A stretch of DNA of 64,000 bases from contig OY969913.1 of assembly GCA_963704515.1 (NCBI GenBank), positions 310,001-374,000 on the forward strand, given 5' to 3'. The notes beneath the pieces are model-generated. The model was not told where the DNA came from. It made no database searches and saw only the letters and a list, made by a program, of their open reading frames with translations. Made by a program: the position numbers and the translations under genes. Shown one piece after another: positions 19,801 through 27,959 of this stretch (positions are counted from its first letter, which is position 1; each line of letters starts with the position of its first letter). The stretch is from VRUE01 sp963704515. GTDB taxonomy: Bacteria > Actinomycetota > Thermoleophilia > Solirubrobacterales > 70-9.

Positions 19801-21617
19801 CTCACGCCGGTGACCTGGGTGGCGCCCGTTGTGAGGGCCGCTTCGACGGCCGATTCGCTCGCCGGCTGGGAGATCGTCAGCCGCTGAAGCGCGCCTTCGG
19901 CCGCCACCGCGCTGATCGTCGTCCCCAAGGGGATGCCTTCGCCCCGTATTCCCTGGCCCGCTTCGAAGCTGCCCGACGTGGCGCTTGCCGCGGTGATCGT
20001 TGTCAGGCCGGCGCTCACCGTGCCGGTGCCGGTGGCGCCGTTCAGGTCCCCCGTGCCTTCGGCGGCGCTCAGGTCGGCCTTGCCCGCGGCGACGCGCAGG
20101 TCGCTGATTTCCTTCGACCCCGAGGTCAGGTTGGCGGTTGCCCTCCCGCCGAGGCGCTTGCCCTTGAAGGAGAGCCCGAAGACGCCGCCCGTGGCCGAGA
20201 CGGTGAGCGACTGGCGCTCGTCGGGTTCGTTTTCCTCGTACTGGGACTCCGGCAGGTACTGGAAGGCGTAGCGGGTCGTGGACCCCTTCGGGTTGACCTG
20301 CGCGGTGAGCGCCGCGCTGCTCGCGGTGACGTGAAAGAAGGAGCTCGATTCGACCACCGGCGGGGTTTCGGGCGGCTGGGCGAAGATGTAGCCGATCGAG
20401 GATTCGATCAGCGTTTCGGGATATTCGCCTTCGGTTTTGCCGCCTTCAGCGCTCGCCGAGCCCGCGTAGAGAATCCCCGCCGGGCGGCCCATGCCGTAGC
20501 TGCGCAGCGGGTCGAATGCCAGTCCCGAAACCTGGTCGCGCTTCGGCGAGTAGGCGAAGTGGCTCCTTTCGACGAAGTGACCCGTTTCCTCGCAGTGCGG
20601 CGCCAGTTCGTGGACCGTCGACGGTTCCCTTTGCGAGGTGAAGAAGACTTCGCCGCCGAGCGGGTTGACCGCGAGTGCTTCGATCCCGCCTTTTTCGAAG
20701 GTGTATTCGCAGAGCGGCGCCGCTTCGGGTTGAGAGGGGTCGAGCTTGACGAAGCGGCCGGTAAAGTGGTCGGCCGCGTAGACGTAGCCTTCGGCGTCGA
20801 CTGCGGGGTATTGCGGCAGGCCCGTACCTCCCGCGTCGAGGTCGTGGCTCTGCCCCGCGTACACGTAGTGTTCGTAGTCGCCCGGGCTCTGCGGTTCGAA
20901 GACCATGATGCGGTGGTACCCGCCCAGGTAGTCGAAGACGTATACGTCACCGGAGCCGTTGACGGCGATCCCGCCGTTGACGTTGGGGCCGCCGAAGTGG
21001 ATCTTGCCCGGGCTCGCGGCGATTGCTTCGTTTGAGCGTTCGCCGAAGGCGGCCTTTACTTCGCTGCCGTCGGGGGTGTAGACGTGGATGAGCGTTTCGG
21101 TGACGGCGTTGTTGTAGTAGACGTAGACGTAGCCAGTGCTCTGGTCGATGTCGACGTCGACTTCGCTCGTCCCACCATAGGGCGAGCTGTGGCAAGTCGG
21201 GTGCGAGGGTTCGCCTTCTGGGCCGCAGCGTTCTTCGGGTTCGGAGCTGCCATTGAAGCTCCAGCGCTCGGAGAAGCTGCCGTCGGGGTTGTAGCGGGAG
21301 ACGAGCGCACGGGTGTCTTCTATGGTGCCCGAGCGAACCGCGTAGACGGTACCCGCCGGCACTCCGCCGGCGCCGGTGTAGTTGACCGCCATGCCACCGA
21401 GGCCGCCGAGCTGGACTTCTTCGGGCCATTCGGCTGGCGAACCTCCAGACAGCTTGTGCAGTTCACCAGGGTTACCCGCGAAGTTGCCGACCTGTTCGTA
21501 GGCTGCCGAGGCCGGGGAGGCGGCGAGAAGCCCGAGGCAGAGCAGCGCCGCGAGGGCGATGCCAATGCGGGCCGCGCTCAGGCGAGCGTGTGCGTTGCTG
21601 GTCTTAACGGGCTTCAT
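16845..21617 (-). CDS. giant exported beta-propeller protein with internal repeats and His/Lys-rich tail
   Basis: 1590 residues. Signal peptide to about residue 38 (ending ASPASAA). Residues 40-420 show NHL/six-bladed propeller-like blades (GGIAVNGSGDVYVFDY; YPAVDAEGYVYAADHF; EALAVNPLGGEVFFT). Residues about 545-770 contain four related units of roughly 55-60 residues with the core FEAGQ.IEGEGI..TTIVSVGAG.LTLS.P. From about residue 920 (NRAYEMVSPPRKGGGDVV) a second propeller of PD40/TolB-like repeats follows. The last 45 residues are an extreme His/Lys/Arg tail. First gene of the overlapping secreted operon. Function unknown; a surface scaffold or ligand-binding protein is plausible. Confidence 0.8.
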   Translation of the reverse strand: MKPVKTSNAHARLSAARIGIALAALLCLGLLAASPASAAYEQVGNFAGNPGELHKLSGGSPAEWPEEVQLGGLGGMAVNYTGAGGVPAGTVYAVRSGTIEDTRALVSRYNPDGSFSERWSFNGSSEPEERCGPEGEPSHPTCHSSPYGGTSEVDVDIDQSTGYVYVYYNNAVTETLIHVYTPDGSEVKAAFGERSNEAIAASPGKIHFGGPNVNGGIAVNGSGDVYVFDYLGGYHRIMVFEPQSPGDYEHYVYAGQSHDLDAGGTGLPQYPAVDAEGYVYAADHFTGRFVKLDPSQPEAAPLCEYTFEKGGIEALAVNPLGGEVFFTSQREPSTVHELAPHCEETGHFVERSHFAYSPKRDQVSGLAFDPLRSYGMGRPAGILYAGSASAEGGKTEGEYPETLIESSIGYIFAQPPETPPVVESSSFFHVTASSAALTAQVNPKGSTTRYAFQYLPESQYEENEPDERQSLTVSATGGVFGLSFKGKRLGGRATANLTSGSKEISDLRVAAGKADLSAAEGTGDLNGATGTGTVSAGLTTITAASATSGSFEAGQGIRGEGIPLGTTISAVAAEGALQRLTISQPASESAVEAALTTGATQVTGVSASEGAFEAGQTIEGEGIEGQTTIVSVGAGELTLSKPVREPKTGVALKAGSTTLESLTTELGSFEAGQAIEGEGIAENTTIVSVGAGSLVISRPATKPGSGVSVHSPGPYPLAVGEQVEGAGIPAGTTIVSIGAGKATLSAPATASGTAVSLRAGISATASARQVRRGLEGLATIGEGNVSVSGGPGDETGSSPYEVTFRGKFENQDVPQLQADGSNLSGGPASVAVQTENEGGQGFSTGAMEAPPGGAVAGEGVESVSVAATLEGLSPDSAYRVRVVIASHCSVGEPEKLCEDAGSPMALRTLPVEAPELPDNRAYEMVSPPRKGGGDVVPAEPYISTCGECKPGAQYGSFFPMQSSPSGDAVVYESTPFDSEGGSIGENEQIARRDPQSGWQSVSLTPALLRTSSAGGGAYESFATELGSGALWQEGPTLTPDAPTGYQDLYAQSTTSPFGFTPLLRAGQSFHRSAGEFKIEYAGASADLSRIFFTANDALTEETETAPAAVDGGKTKNNLYEWHNGQVSLVNVMPGNSETHAGASLGEAAAYPVSEDGSRVFFSDESGQVYVRIDGRETKEIETEGTPDPGKFVVASTDGSAVLLASGHLHYLGGEEATVDLTEGKGGFEGVVGESEDLSHIYFVDTEALAANEGAGLDAGGKPQLAEEGKHNLYAWSQGGGTRFVAQLVSRDNGGQFNALASSDWGGNLGNLPIHAVGGNRSAEASPHGRYLAFVSEAPLSGYDNFGPTCGLDPEDNTKPGPGLCVEDFLYDSATGKLVCPSCNRSNQRPVGRSFLRRTGVGRPRYLSDEGRLFFDSRDSLVAADTNEGAEDVYEWEPRGVGSCASESAEGGCVSLISAGTGLEDSNFLAADPSGRDVFFTTRDQLSLKDHDQLFDLYDAREGGGIGAETEVERAECQGEACQAPVSVPDHPTPATSAPAGEGNVAASHAHKHKKKHKKAKKRHAKHKHRHGRHGKRHANRAAKRHQGGRK

Positions 21618-21661
21618 CGCTTTCCCCTTCTCCGCGGTTTCGGGTCCTGGGCCGGTCGTCC

Positions 21662-22777
21662 TCAGCCGAGGACGATCAGCTCGCTTCCGGGCCGGCCTGA
21701 GACGTGCAGGCGGTAGCGGCCCGCCTGCAGGCCCCCGAGGTTGAGGTGCAGCTCAGCGCCGCCGCCGGTTCCGTGGCGGTAGGAGCGCCCGGCGTGCATC
21801 AGCCGCCAGCGCATGTGGTGGCGCTTGGTCGACTGCTTGACCGTGCACTTGACCTTCTTGCCCTTGACCTTGCACGAGACGCTGACCTTTCCGGCCGGTC
21901 CCTGCTTGCCCTGCGGGCCCGCCGGTCCCTGGGCACCGGCGGGGCCCGCGGCCCCGTTGTCGCCCTTGGCGCCTGCAGGTCCTTGGGCTCCGTCGGCTCC
22001 GGCTTCCCCGGCATTGCCCTTTTCGCCCTTGGCGCCCTTTTCGCCTTCCTTGAGGAAGATCGCGGTGGCTTCCCTTTCTTCGCCTTCGGCGGCGGGGACG
22101 ACCGAGCAGGTGGTGGCGCTTGTCTGCTTGCAGCCGATCCAGCCGGCGAGCTCATAGCCCGAGGCGGGGGCGGCGGTCAGCGTGGTGGCGCCTGCCAGTT
22201 CGGCTTCGCATTCATTGCCGGCCGCGCAGTTGATCCCCGAGGGGGAGGAGGTGACGGAACCGGCGCCGCTCGGACCGTTGGCGTTGACCTTGAGGTGGAA
22301 GGGGATGCCGGTGAACTCGGCGGTCACTTCCCATTCCATGCCGATGTTTTCTTCTTCGTTGTAGAGCCAGCATTCGTTTTCGGGCGCGAACCCGGGGCAG
22401 ACTTCTCCGTCGTATCCCTTGGTGATCGTCCAGCCGACAAATTCGGAGCCCGCCGCGGCCTGCGGCCGGAGGTGCTCACCGTAAAAGCCTTCGCTGAATT
22501 CGCCGGGCGTGTTTTCGCAGGTGCCACTAGCGGTAGTGCCGTTGTAGCTGCATTCGATCCGTGGCGTGCCGCTGACGGGGAGGCTTTCGAAGCTCTTGAC
22601 TTCGCCGCTGCCCGTGCCGGCGATGTTGAGCTTCACATGCGCCGTTTCGGCGGCGAGTGCCTGTCCTGCCGAAACGAGCATCAGCGCCGCGACGGCGGCG
22701 AGCAGGATGGCGGGGCGTCGGCATGCGCGCGGGCTGACTCCCGGCGCGCCGAGGCGGTTGCGTAGCGGTGAGAGCAT
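21662..22777 (-). CDS. secreted collagen-like protein with InlB-B-type repeat
   Basis: 371 residues from ATG 22777, preceded by GGAGAAGAG. Signal peptide around residues 20-43 (ILLAAVAALMLVSAGQALAA). The middle has two beta modules, the second of the divergent InlB-B-repeat kind (GAGSVTSSPSGINCAAG; ASGYELAGWIGC). Then comes a Gly-X-Y tract of about 17 triplets, starting GEKGAKGEKGNAGEAGADGAQ. A C-terminal beta domain with two Cys (SVSCKVKGKKVKCTV) and a YRHGTGGGAEL segment follows. Short bacterial collagens can form trimers; surface display or secretion is likely. It is transcribed in the same direction as the secreted operon, 44 bases before the propeller gene. Confidence 0.82.
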   Translation of the reverse strand: MLSPLRNRLGAPGVSPRACRRPAILLAAVAALMLVSAGQALAAETAHVKLNIAGTGSGEVKSFESLPVSGTPRIECSYNGTTASGTCENTPGEFSEGFYGEHLRPQAAAGSEFVGWTITKGYDGEVCPGFAPENECWLYNEEENIGMEWEVTAEFTGIPFHLKVNANGPSGAGSVTSSPSGINCAAGNECEAELAGATTLTAAPASGYELAGWIGCKQTSATTCSVVPAAEGEEREATAIFLKEGEKGAKGEKGNAGEAGADGAQGPAGAKGDNGAAGPAGAQGPAGPQGKQGPAGKVSVSCKVKGKKVKCTVKQSTKRHHMRWRLMHAGRSYRHGTGGGAELHLNLGGLQAGRYRLHVSGRPGSELIVLG

Positions 22778-22915
22778 CGAAATCTCTTCTCCTTGTCCCG
22801 TGAGCCCCTCTGCCCACCGCCTCCCTATGGCGGCTTCCTCGAGGCTCGGTTGGTCCCGTATTTCCCTGTAGCTCAGTGCGCAGTTTGAACAACTACGTAC
22901 ATGAACACGGGCGAC

Positions 22916-22944
22916 AGTGAAACAGGCTCGTTTCAGCTTGTCAA
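22916..22944 (-). promoter_or_regulatory. probable promoter with dyad operator for the secreted-protein cluster
   Basis: On the minus strand a TTGACA (22944-22939) is followed after 17 bases by TTCACT (22921-22916). A dyad TGAAAC-N6-GTTTCA (22918-22935) covers the spacer and overlaps the -10 position, as a repressor site would. The predicted leader to the ATG at 22777 is about 130 bases. The rest of the 22778-23044 gap shows no gene; it has a possible CCGCC/GGCGG stem near 22815-22835. Confidence 0.5.
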
Positions 22945-23044
22945 GAAAAAGGTTGTGTTTATGGGAACCCGCGTACCGCGCGCGTTTGCAATCGGGCGTC
23001 GGTGAGGTCAACCCCCACTCGATTTGTCGGCGCGACGGTCTCGG

Positions 23045-24472
23045 TCAGTCGAGCTGCGTGACGGGAACGAGGTGGACGTCCTCTCGCTCCGCCTCGAGCT
23101 TGCGCAATCGGGCCGAGAAGGCGAGGCGATCGAAGAAGTAGAGGTGGGCGCCTGGCGCGCCGAGCTCGGCGCGGATCGTCTCCAATTTGTCGAGCTCGGC
23201 GGCGCCGTGCTCGTGGCGCCGGCTGCCGGGCGCCGGCCATTTGCACGAGCCGAGCGCGAGGACTCGGCCGCGCGAGTCGACGGCGACGGCATCCGCCTCG
23301 TAGGCGCGGCTGCGCGGCTTTCCCTCCTCACGCCGGCGGATCGAACCCCACCAGCGCCCGGCCTCGGCCGCGTCGTCGAGCGAGCGCAGCAGCCAGTCCT
23401 GGCAGACCCGCTCGAAGGCGTCCTCGGAGACGAACTTGTCGAGCTCGGGCAGGACCGCCTCTTCGAGGTAGCGGTCGGCGTCGGCGCGGGTCTGCAAGCG
23501 ACTCTCCCGCGGGGCGACAAAGCGGAACCAGAAGCGCAGGAAGGGGTCGGCGATCGCGTAGCTGACCTTCTTGCCGGCGGCCTCGGTCAGCGGCCGGCGA
23601 CGCTCGACCAGGCCCATCTCCTCCAGCGCCTGGAGAAATGGCCGCGCCTCCTCCGAGCGGCTCCTGCCGATCCGCTGGGCGATCTGGTTGAGGCGGGTGA
23701 CCCCACCGGCGATCGCCCGCAGGCAGGACATGTAGGTGGCGGTGTCGCGCAGGCGCCCCTCCTGGGCGAGGAGGAAGCGTGGCTCCTCGCGCAGCAGGCC
23801 GTCTGGGCGGAGGACCGCACGGCGGATCGCCTCGGCGAGATTCCGGTCGGGGTCGATCTCCTTCAGGTAGTGCGGGACGCCGCCGAACACCGCCCAGGCG
23901 CGGATCCGCTCCTCGATGCTCCAGCCCTCGGCGAAGGCGCCGATCTCGCGCCAGGGAAACGGCTGGAGCCGCAGCGAGCCCGTGCGTCGCCCGTAGGTGG
24001 TCGCGCCGTAGCCGACGACCGAGTGCTCGAAGAAGCTGACGTCCGAGCCGGAGAGGCAGAGGAAGAGGCTGGGGTCGTCGCCGTGGTCGCGGGCGAATCG
24101 GTTGAGCAAGGAGCCGATCTCTGGCTCCTGGCGGGCGATGAACTGGAACTCGTCGAGGACGATCATCGTCTGGCCGTCGTCGAGCAGCTCGCCGAGGGCG
24201 GCGAAGGCGGCCCGCCACGTGGTGAGCGGCTGCTCGGCGTAGACCTGGCGACCGGTGAAGCGGGCCAGCTCTGCGGAGAGGTCTTCGAGCTGGTCCTGGC
24301 GGCTGCCGGAGGTGGCCTCGAAGTAGAGCTGCCGGCAACGCTCGCCGAAGCGCCGGAGCAAGCTGCTCTTGCCGACCCGGCGCCGCCCGTAGAGGACGAA
24401 GTACTCGCCCCGCTTGGACCCGAGCCGTTCGTCGAGCGCAGAGAGCTCATCCGCACGGTTGAAGAAGGCCAT
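23045..24472 (-). CDS. archaeal-type ATPase with DUF234 C-terminal domain
   Basis: 475 residues. N-terminal NR(A)DEL motif (MAFFNRADELSALDERL), Walker A YGRRRVGKSSLL, Walker B MIVLDEFQFIA, sensor FLCLSGSDVSFFEHSV. A winged helix follows (GGVTRLNQIAQRIGRS), then a DUF234-type domain with a PD-(D/E)xK-like core (EADAVAVDSRGRVLALGSCKW). This family (PF01637 plus PF03008) is abundant in archaea and some bacteria; its role is unknown, with defence or mobile-element links often suggested. A perfect dyad (24492-24504) sits just upstream. 42 bases separate it from the frameshifted paralogue. Confidence 0.85.
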   Translation of the reverse strand: MAFFNRADELSALDERLGSKRGEYFVLYGRRRVGKSSLLRRFGERCRQLYFEATSGSRQDQLEDLSAELARFTGRQVYAEQPLTTWRAAFAALGELLDDGQTMIVLDEFQFIARQEPEIGSLLNRFARDHGDDPSLFLCLSGSDVSFFEHSVVGYGATTYGRRTGSLRLQPFPWREIGAFAEGWSIEERIRAWAVFGGVPHYLKEIDPDRNLAEAIRRAVLRPDGLLREEPRFLLAQEGRLRDTATYMSCLRAIAGGVTRLNQIAQRIGRSRSEEARPFLQALEEMGLVERRRPLTEAAGKKVSYAIADPFLRFWFRFVAPRESRLQTRADADRYLEEAVLPELDKFVSEDAFERVCQDWLLRSLDDAAEAGRWWGSIRRREEGKPRSRAYEADAVAVDSRGRVLALGSCKWPAPGSRRHEHGAAELDKLETIRAELGAPGAHLYFFDRLAFSARLRKLEAEREDVHLVPVTQLD

Positions 24473-24491
24473 CTGCGAAGAACTATAGCGC

Positions 24492-24504
24492 GTCTTACTA
24501 AGAC
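24492..24504. promoter_or_regulatory. 13-base palindrome upstream of the DUF234 ATPase
   Basis: GTCTTA-C-TAAGAC, about 20 bases before the ATG at 24472, in an AT-rich gap between the two ATPase genes. Likely an operator or promoter element. Confidence 0.5.
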
Positions 24505-24514
24505 ATAACCTAGC

Positions 24515-25887
24515 TTAAGCGAAGATGCCCGCGGCGGTGATCGCGAGGGCGTCGCCGGGATCGTCCACCCGCTCGCGACCGCAGATCGCGTAGCGCGGCT
24601 CGGCGGCGAGCCGCGGGAGGGCCTTGGCCTTGCGTTCCAGCGCCGCCCGCAGGCGCGGCGCGTCGGCCCGCCGCGTCCACTTGGCCTCGCCGAGCAAGAC
24701 CGCCTCACGCCCCCGGCCGGAGAGGGCGACCGCGTCGATCTCGGCCGGGTCTGCGCCCGCGGTCCAGAACGGCCCGATCGCGACGATGCCCTCGCCCAGA
24801 TCGCCGGCGGACGCAAGCAGCCGCAGGTGGTCGCGAAACGCCTCCTCCCAGGGCCCACCGAGCTGGTCGTCGAGCGATTCGAGCAGCACGGGCAGGATGC
24901 TCTCGCCCAGCCCCCGCTCGATCTCCGGGCGGAAGCGGTCGAGCAGGCCGAGCCAGAAGGCGAGGAAGTTGTCGGCGATCCGGTAAACGCGCCGCCGGGT
25001 GCGGCGGGGGTCCTCGGTCACCGGCACGACCCGCTCGACCAGGCGCAGCGCCACGAGCCGCTCGAGCGTGCGGCCGGGGTCGGCGCGGATCGCCTGCTCG
25101 ATCTCGTTGAACTTGGTGCGCCCGGCGGCGATCGCGTAGAGCACCTGGCGGGCGAGATCTCCCCCTCCCCCTCGGTCGCCAGCACCAGCTGGCCCTCGGT
25201 GAGCAGCTGGCCCCCGGGCGTGCAGGCCAGGCGCAGGAGATTGGTGCGCACGCTCGCGTTCTCGTCCCACCAGCGCAGGTAGAGCGGCATCCCTCCGAGC
25301 AGTCCCCAGATCAGGGCGCGGCGGGCGGGGCTCGACGAGGGGAGCATCAGGGCCGTCTCATGGGGGCGGAAGGGGTGCAGCAGCAGCGCCAGGTCGAGCC
25401 GGCCGTAGAGCGGCGCCCGCTCCTCCTGCATCGACTCCATCACGCGCACGGCCGAGCCGCAGAGCAGCAGTTTCAGCTTGCTCCCCATGCCCAGGCGGTC
25501 CCAGGCCGCCCGAATCAGGCTCGGCAGCTGTGGCGAGGACTCGGTCAACGCGGGCAGCTCGTCGAGCACCAGGAGCAGCGGCTCCTCGGCCGCGGCCCGC
25601 GCCAGGGCTTCCAGCGCGTCGTCCCAGTCGGCAAAGGGGCGAGCGCTGAGATCCCGCGGACCGCTCGCGAGGACAGGCGCGGCGGCGCGAGAGAGCGCCT
25701 CGAGCTCGACGCCGGCCGGGCGTCCCCCGCCGGTGTGGAAGATCGTCCGCCGGCCCTCGGCGAAATGCTCGACCAGGGCCGTCTTCCCCACCCGTCGCCG
25801 GCCCCAGACCACCGCCATCCCGGCTCCGGGCCGGGCCCACCAGTCCTCGAGTTGGGAGAGCTCGCTCTTGCGGTTGACGAAGGCCAC
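24515..25887 (-). pseudogene. archaeal-type ATPase with DUF234 domain, frameshifted
   Basis: Paralogue of the gene at 23045-24472. The 5' part (GTG 25887 down to about 25160) encodes MAFVNRKSELSQLEDWW, Walker A GRRRVGKTALVEHF, Walker B LLLVLDELPAL and LLCGSAVRVMESM. The 3' part, in another frame, resumes at GDLARQVLYAIAAGRTKFNEIEQ and ends with the winged helix and nuclease-like GREAVLLGEAKW. The switch falls in a run of G and A on the coding strand (about 25157-25170), where one base gained or lost would join the halves. It may be a real inactivation, a sequencing error or programmed slippage; the rest of both halves looks well conserved, so decay, if real, is recent. Confidence 0.75.
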
Positions 25888-25895
25888 TGCTTAAG

Positions 25896-25959
25896 GTTAC
25901 CGACAGTTAGGGTCGGCGACAGTTGGTGTCGGCGACCTCTGCTGTCGGCGACCTCGGGA
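25896..25959. repeat. four tandem 16-bp repeats upstream of the broken ATPase gene
   Basis: Core GTCGGCGAC occurs at 25912, 25928 and 25944, exactly 16 bases apart, with a diverged fourth unit (GTTACCGACAGTTAGG) at 25896. It fills the gap between the ATPase start and the TetR stop. One and a half helical turns per unit suits a cooperative protein-binding array. Confidence 0.65.
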
Positions 25960-25968
25960 GGAGCCTGC

Positions 25969-26670
25969 TCAGGACTCTGCGCGCGCCAGCTTCTCGGCCT
26001 GCTCGACGCCCAGGTACGGGGCGAGGATCAGCTCGACCAGGTCGGGGAGCAGCTGCTCGAGCTGCTCGGTGCGGCCGGCGGAGATCTCGCGGACGATCAG
26101 CGAGACGACGCCCCCAACCAGGGTTTCCTCGGTCGCCTCGGGCAACGGGCGGCTGCCGCCGTGCTCGGGCCGGCCGGCCTTGAGGATCGCGACGAAGTCC
26201 TGCATCGTCGCCCGGTAACGGGCCGCGATCTCCCCCCCGGCGGCGACCGGCTCGACCATGCAGAGGCGGGCCAGCTCGGGCTCGGCGGCGAGGAAGCGCA
26301 GCATCGTCGCAAGGGCCGCCCGCACCTGCTGCGGCCACTCGCCGAAGGACTGGGCGGCGGCCCGCATCGAGGTGCGGATGTGCTCGGCGACCATCTCGTA
26401 GGCGGCGAGGAAGCAGGCTTCCTTGTCGGCGAAGTGCTCGTAGAAGGTGCGCCGCGAGACCGAGGCCGCCTTGGTGATGTGGGCGACCGTGGTCGCGTTG
26501 TAGCCGCGCTCGGCGACCGCGTCGACCATCGCTGTGATGATCCGCTCGCGCTGGTTCTGCTCGATGAACTCGCGCGGCAGGCCATGCCGGCCGGCGGGCA
26601 GGCGCGGCGAGGCACCCGCCGGAGCGGCGGCTTTCGGCTTCCCCTTCTGCGGCGCGGCTCCCTTTGCCAC
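25969..26670 (-). CDS. TetR-family transcriptional regulator
   Basis: 233 residues. After a basic, low-complexity N-terminal extension (about 30 residues) comes the TetR helix-turn-helix: RERIITAMVDAVAERGYNATT, then VAHITKAASVSRRTFYEHFADKEACF. The C-terminal ligand/dimer domain is about 150 residues. It is the last of three co-directional TetR-like genes, 16 bases after the HTH-less one. Ligand and targets are unknown. Confidence 0.9.
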   Translation of the reverse strand: MAKGAAPQKGKPKAAAPAGASPRLPAGRHGLPREFIEQNQRERIITAMVDAVAERGYNATTVAHITKAASVSRRTFYEHFADKEACFLAAYEMVAEHIRTSMRAAAQSFGEWPQQVRAALATMLRFLAAEPELARLCMVEPVAAGGEIAARYRATMQDFVAILKAGRPEHGGSRPLPEATEETLVGGVVSLIVREISAGRTEQLEQLLPDLVELILAPYLGVEQAEKLARAES

Positions 26671-26686
26671 AGGGCGACGATACCCG

Positions 26687-27163
26687 CTATCGCAGCGGCT
26701 GGACCAGCAGCTCGTCCTCGGCCGCGCGCGAGCCGAGGTACGGCAGGACCGCCATGTAGACGAGCTCGGCGAGGAAGTCCTCGCCCCGCTCCAAGCAGCC
26801 GAGTTCGATCTTCGAGGCGACGGTGCCGTAGATCGCCCCGGCGACGATTTCCGCCGTGCAGCGCGAGGCCGAACGCGGCTTCTCCAGCTCCTCGCGACCG
26901 CCGTCGAGGATCTCCGCGAGGCGGCGCAGGAAGCGGTCGCGGCGTTTCTGACCGCTGGCGCCGGCGCCGTTCATGTCGACGATCAGGAAGCGGGCGCGCT
27001 GCGGGTCCTCCTGCAGGAAGCGCATCGCCGCCCAGCCCGCCGCCCAGACGCTGTCGTGCCAGGACGAAGCGCCGGCGATTGCCGTGTCGACCCGCTCGCA
27101 GAGCCGCGCGGAGAGCTCGTCGTGGCGATCGAGGAAGCGCTGCTCCTCGCCGGCGAGACTCAC
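26687..27163 (-). CDS. TetR-like ligand-binding domain without DNA-binding domain
   Basis: 158 residues from a GTG at 27163. It begins SLAGEEQRFLDRHDELSARL, which lines up with the position immediately after the HTH in its neighbours (DKEACFLAAYEM...). The remainder follows the TetR C-terminal domain (AAMRFLQEDPQRARFLIVDMNG; EIVAGAIYGTVASKIELG; ELVYMAVLPYLG). The missing part is the roughly 50-60 residue HTH region. DNA just upstream encodes the end of the previous TetR gene in another frame, so the HTH is truly absent. It could be a decaying gene, or a dimerisation partner/ligand sensor that modulates the adjacent TetR proteins. Confidence 0.7.
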   Translation of the reverse strand: MSLAGEEQRFLDRHDELSARLCERVDTAIAGASSWHDSVWAAGWAAMRFLQEDPQRARFLIVDMNGAGASGQKRRDRFLRRLAEILDGGREELEKPRSASRCTAEIVAGAIYGTVASKIELGCLERGEDFLAELVYMAVLPYLGSRAAEDELLVQPLR

Positions 27164-27197
27164 ATCCGGCCGGCCCCTCTCCCTGCCCTCGCCCTGG

Positions 27198-27884
27198 TCA
27201 AGCCGCCGCCCGCGCCTGCGCGGCGTCGGCGGCGCGACCGGCCTCGACCTCGCCCACGTAGGGCGTCAGGGTGACCTGCAGCATCTCGGGCAGCAGGCCC
27301 CTGATCTCCTCGTCGCGGTCGGCGATCAGGCGCTGGTGGACGAGCCAGACGAGGCCGCCGACGATCGCCACCTCGAGCCCGTCGGGAAGCCGCGCCGAAC
27401 GGGGGTTGTGCTCGCGACCCTCGCGCAGCTTCGGCGCCACGCGTTCGAGCATCGCCTGGTAGCGCCGCAGCGCTTCGCCGCCGGCCGCCTGGGACTCGAC
27501 GATCACCAACCGCGCCCGCGCCGGCTCGTTGCCGACCATCTCGAGGAAGATCTCGAGGGCGGCGGAGATCTGCTCGGCCCAGGGCTGCTCGGAGTCGAGC
27601 AGCTCGGCGAAGACCTCGGCTGCCGAGTCGACCGTCTCGTCGAAGGCCGCCAGCACGCACTCCTCCTTGCTCGAGAACTGCTCGTAGAAGGTCGAGAGGG
27701 CGACCCGCGCGGTCTTCGCGATCAACTCGATCGTCGTCTTCTGGTAGCCGCGCTCGGCGACCAGCTCCGCGGTCGCCATCAGCATCCGCTCGCGCTGGCT
27801 CTGGACGACGAAGTCGCGCGGGACCAGGTGCCGGCCCGGGGGCATCTTGGCGAGGCGTTCGGAGAGCGATCTCGAATCCGCCAT
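27198..27884 (-). CDS. TetR-family transcriptional regulator
   Basis: 228 residues from ATG 27884 (MADSRSLSERLAKM). HTH: RERMLMATAELVAERGYQKTT, then IELIAKTARVALSTFYEQFSSKEECV. The C-terminal domain resembles that of the TetR at 25969. First gene of a run of three TetR-like genes on this strand and divergent from a fourth, so the 136-bp spacer (27885-28020) is probably a shared control region; it is unusually AT-rich. Confidence 0.9.
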   Translation of the reverse strand: MADSRSLSERLAKMPPGRHLVPRDFVVQSQRERMLMATAELVAERGYQKTTIELIAKTARVALSTFYEQFSSKEECVLAAFDETVDSAAEVFAELLDSEQPWAEQISAALEIFLEMVGNEPARARLVIVESQAAGGEALRRYQAMLERVAPKLREGREHNPRSARLPDGLEVAIVGGLVWLVHQRLIADRDEEIRGLLPEMLQVTLTPYVGEVEAGRAADAAQARAAA

Positions 27885-27959
27885 GCCGACAAGGTACCAA
27901 AACATATATCCGATGTCTACTTTCTTCTTTTACAGAAAACATTGCGTTCTAGGCATCCG

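Noticed and set aside
25896..25959. Tandem repeats considered as a small CRISPR array
   Set aside because: Period is only 16 bp, with no spacer-length variation and no cas genes nearby.
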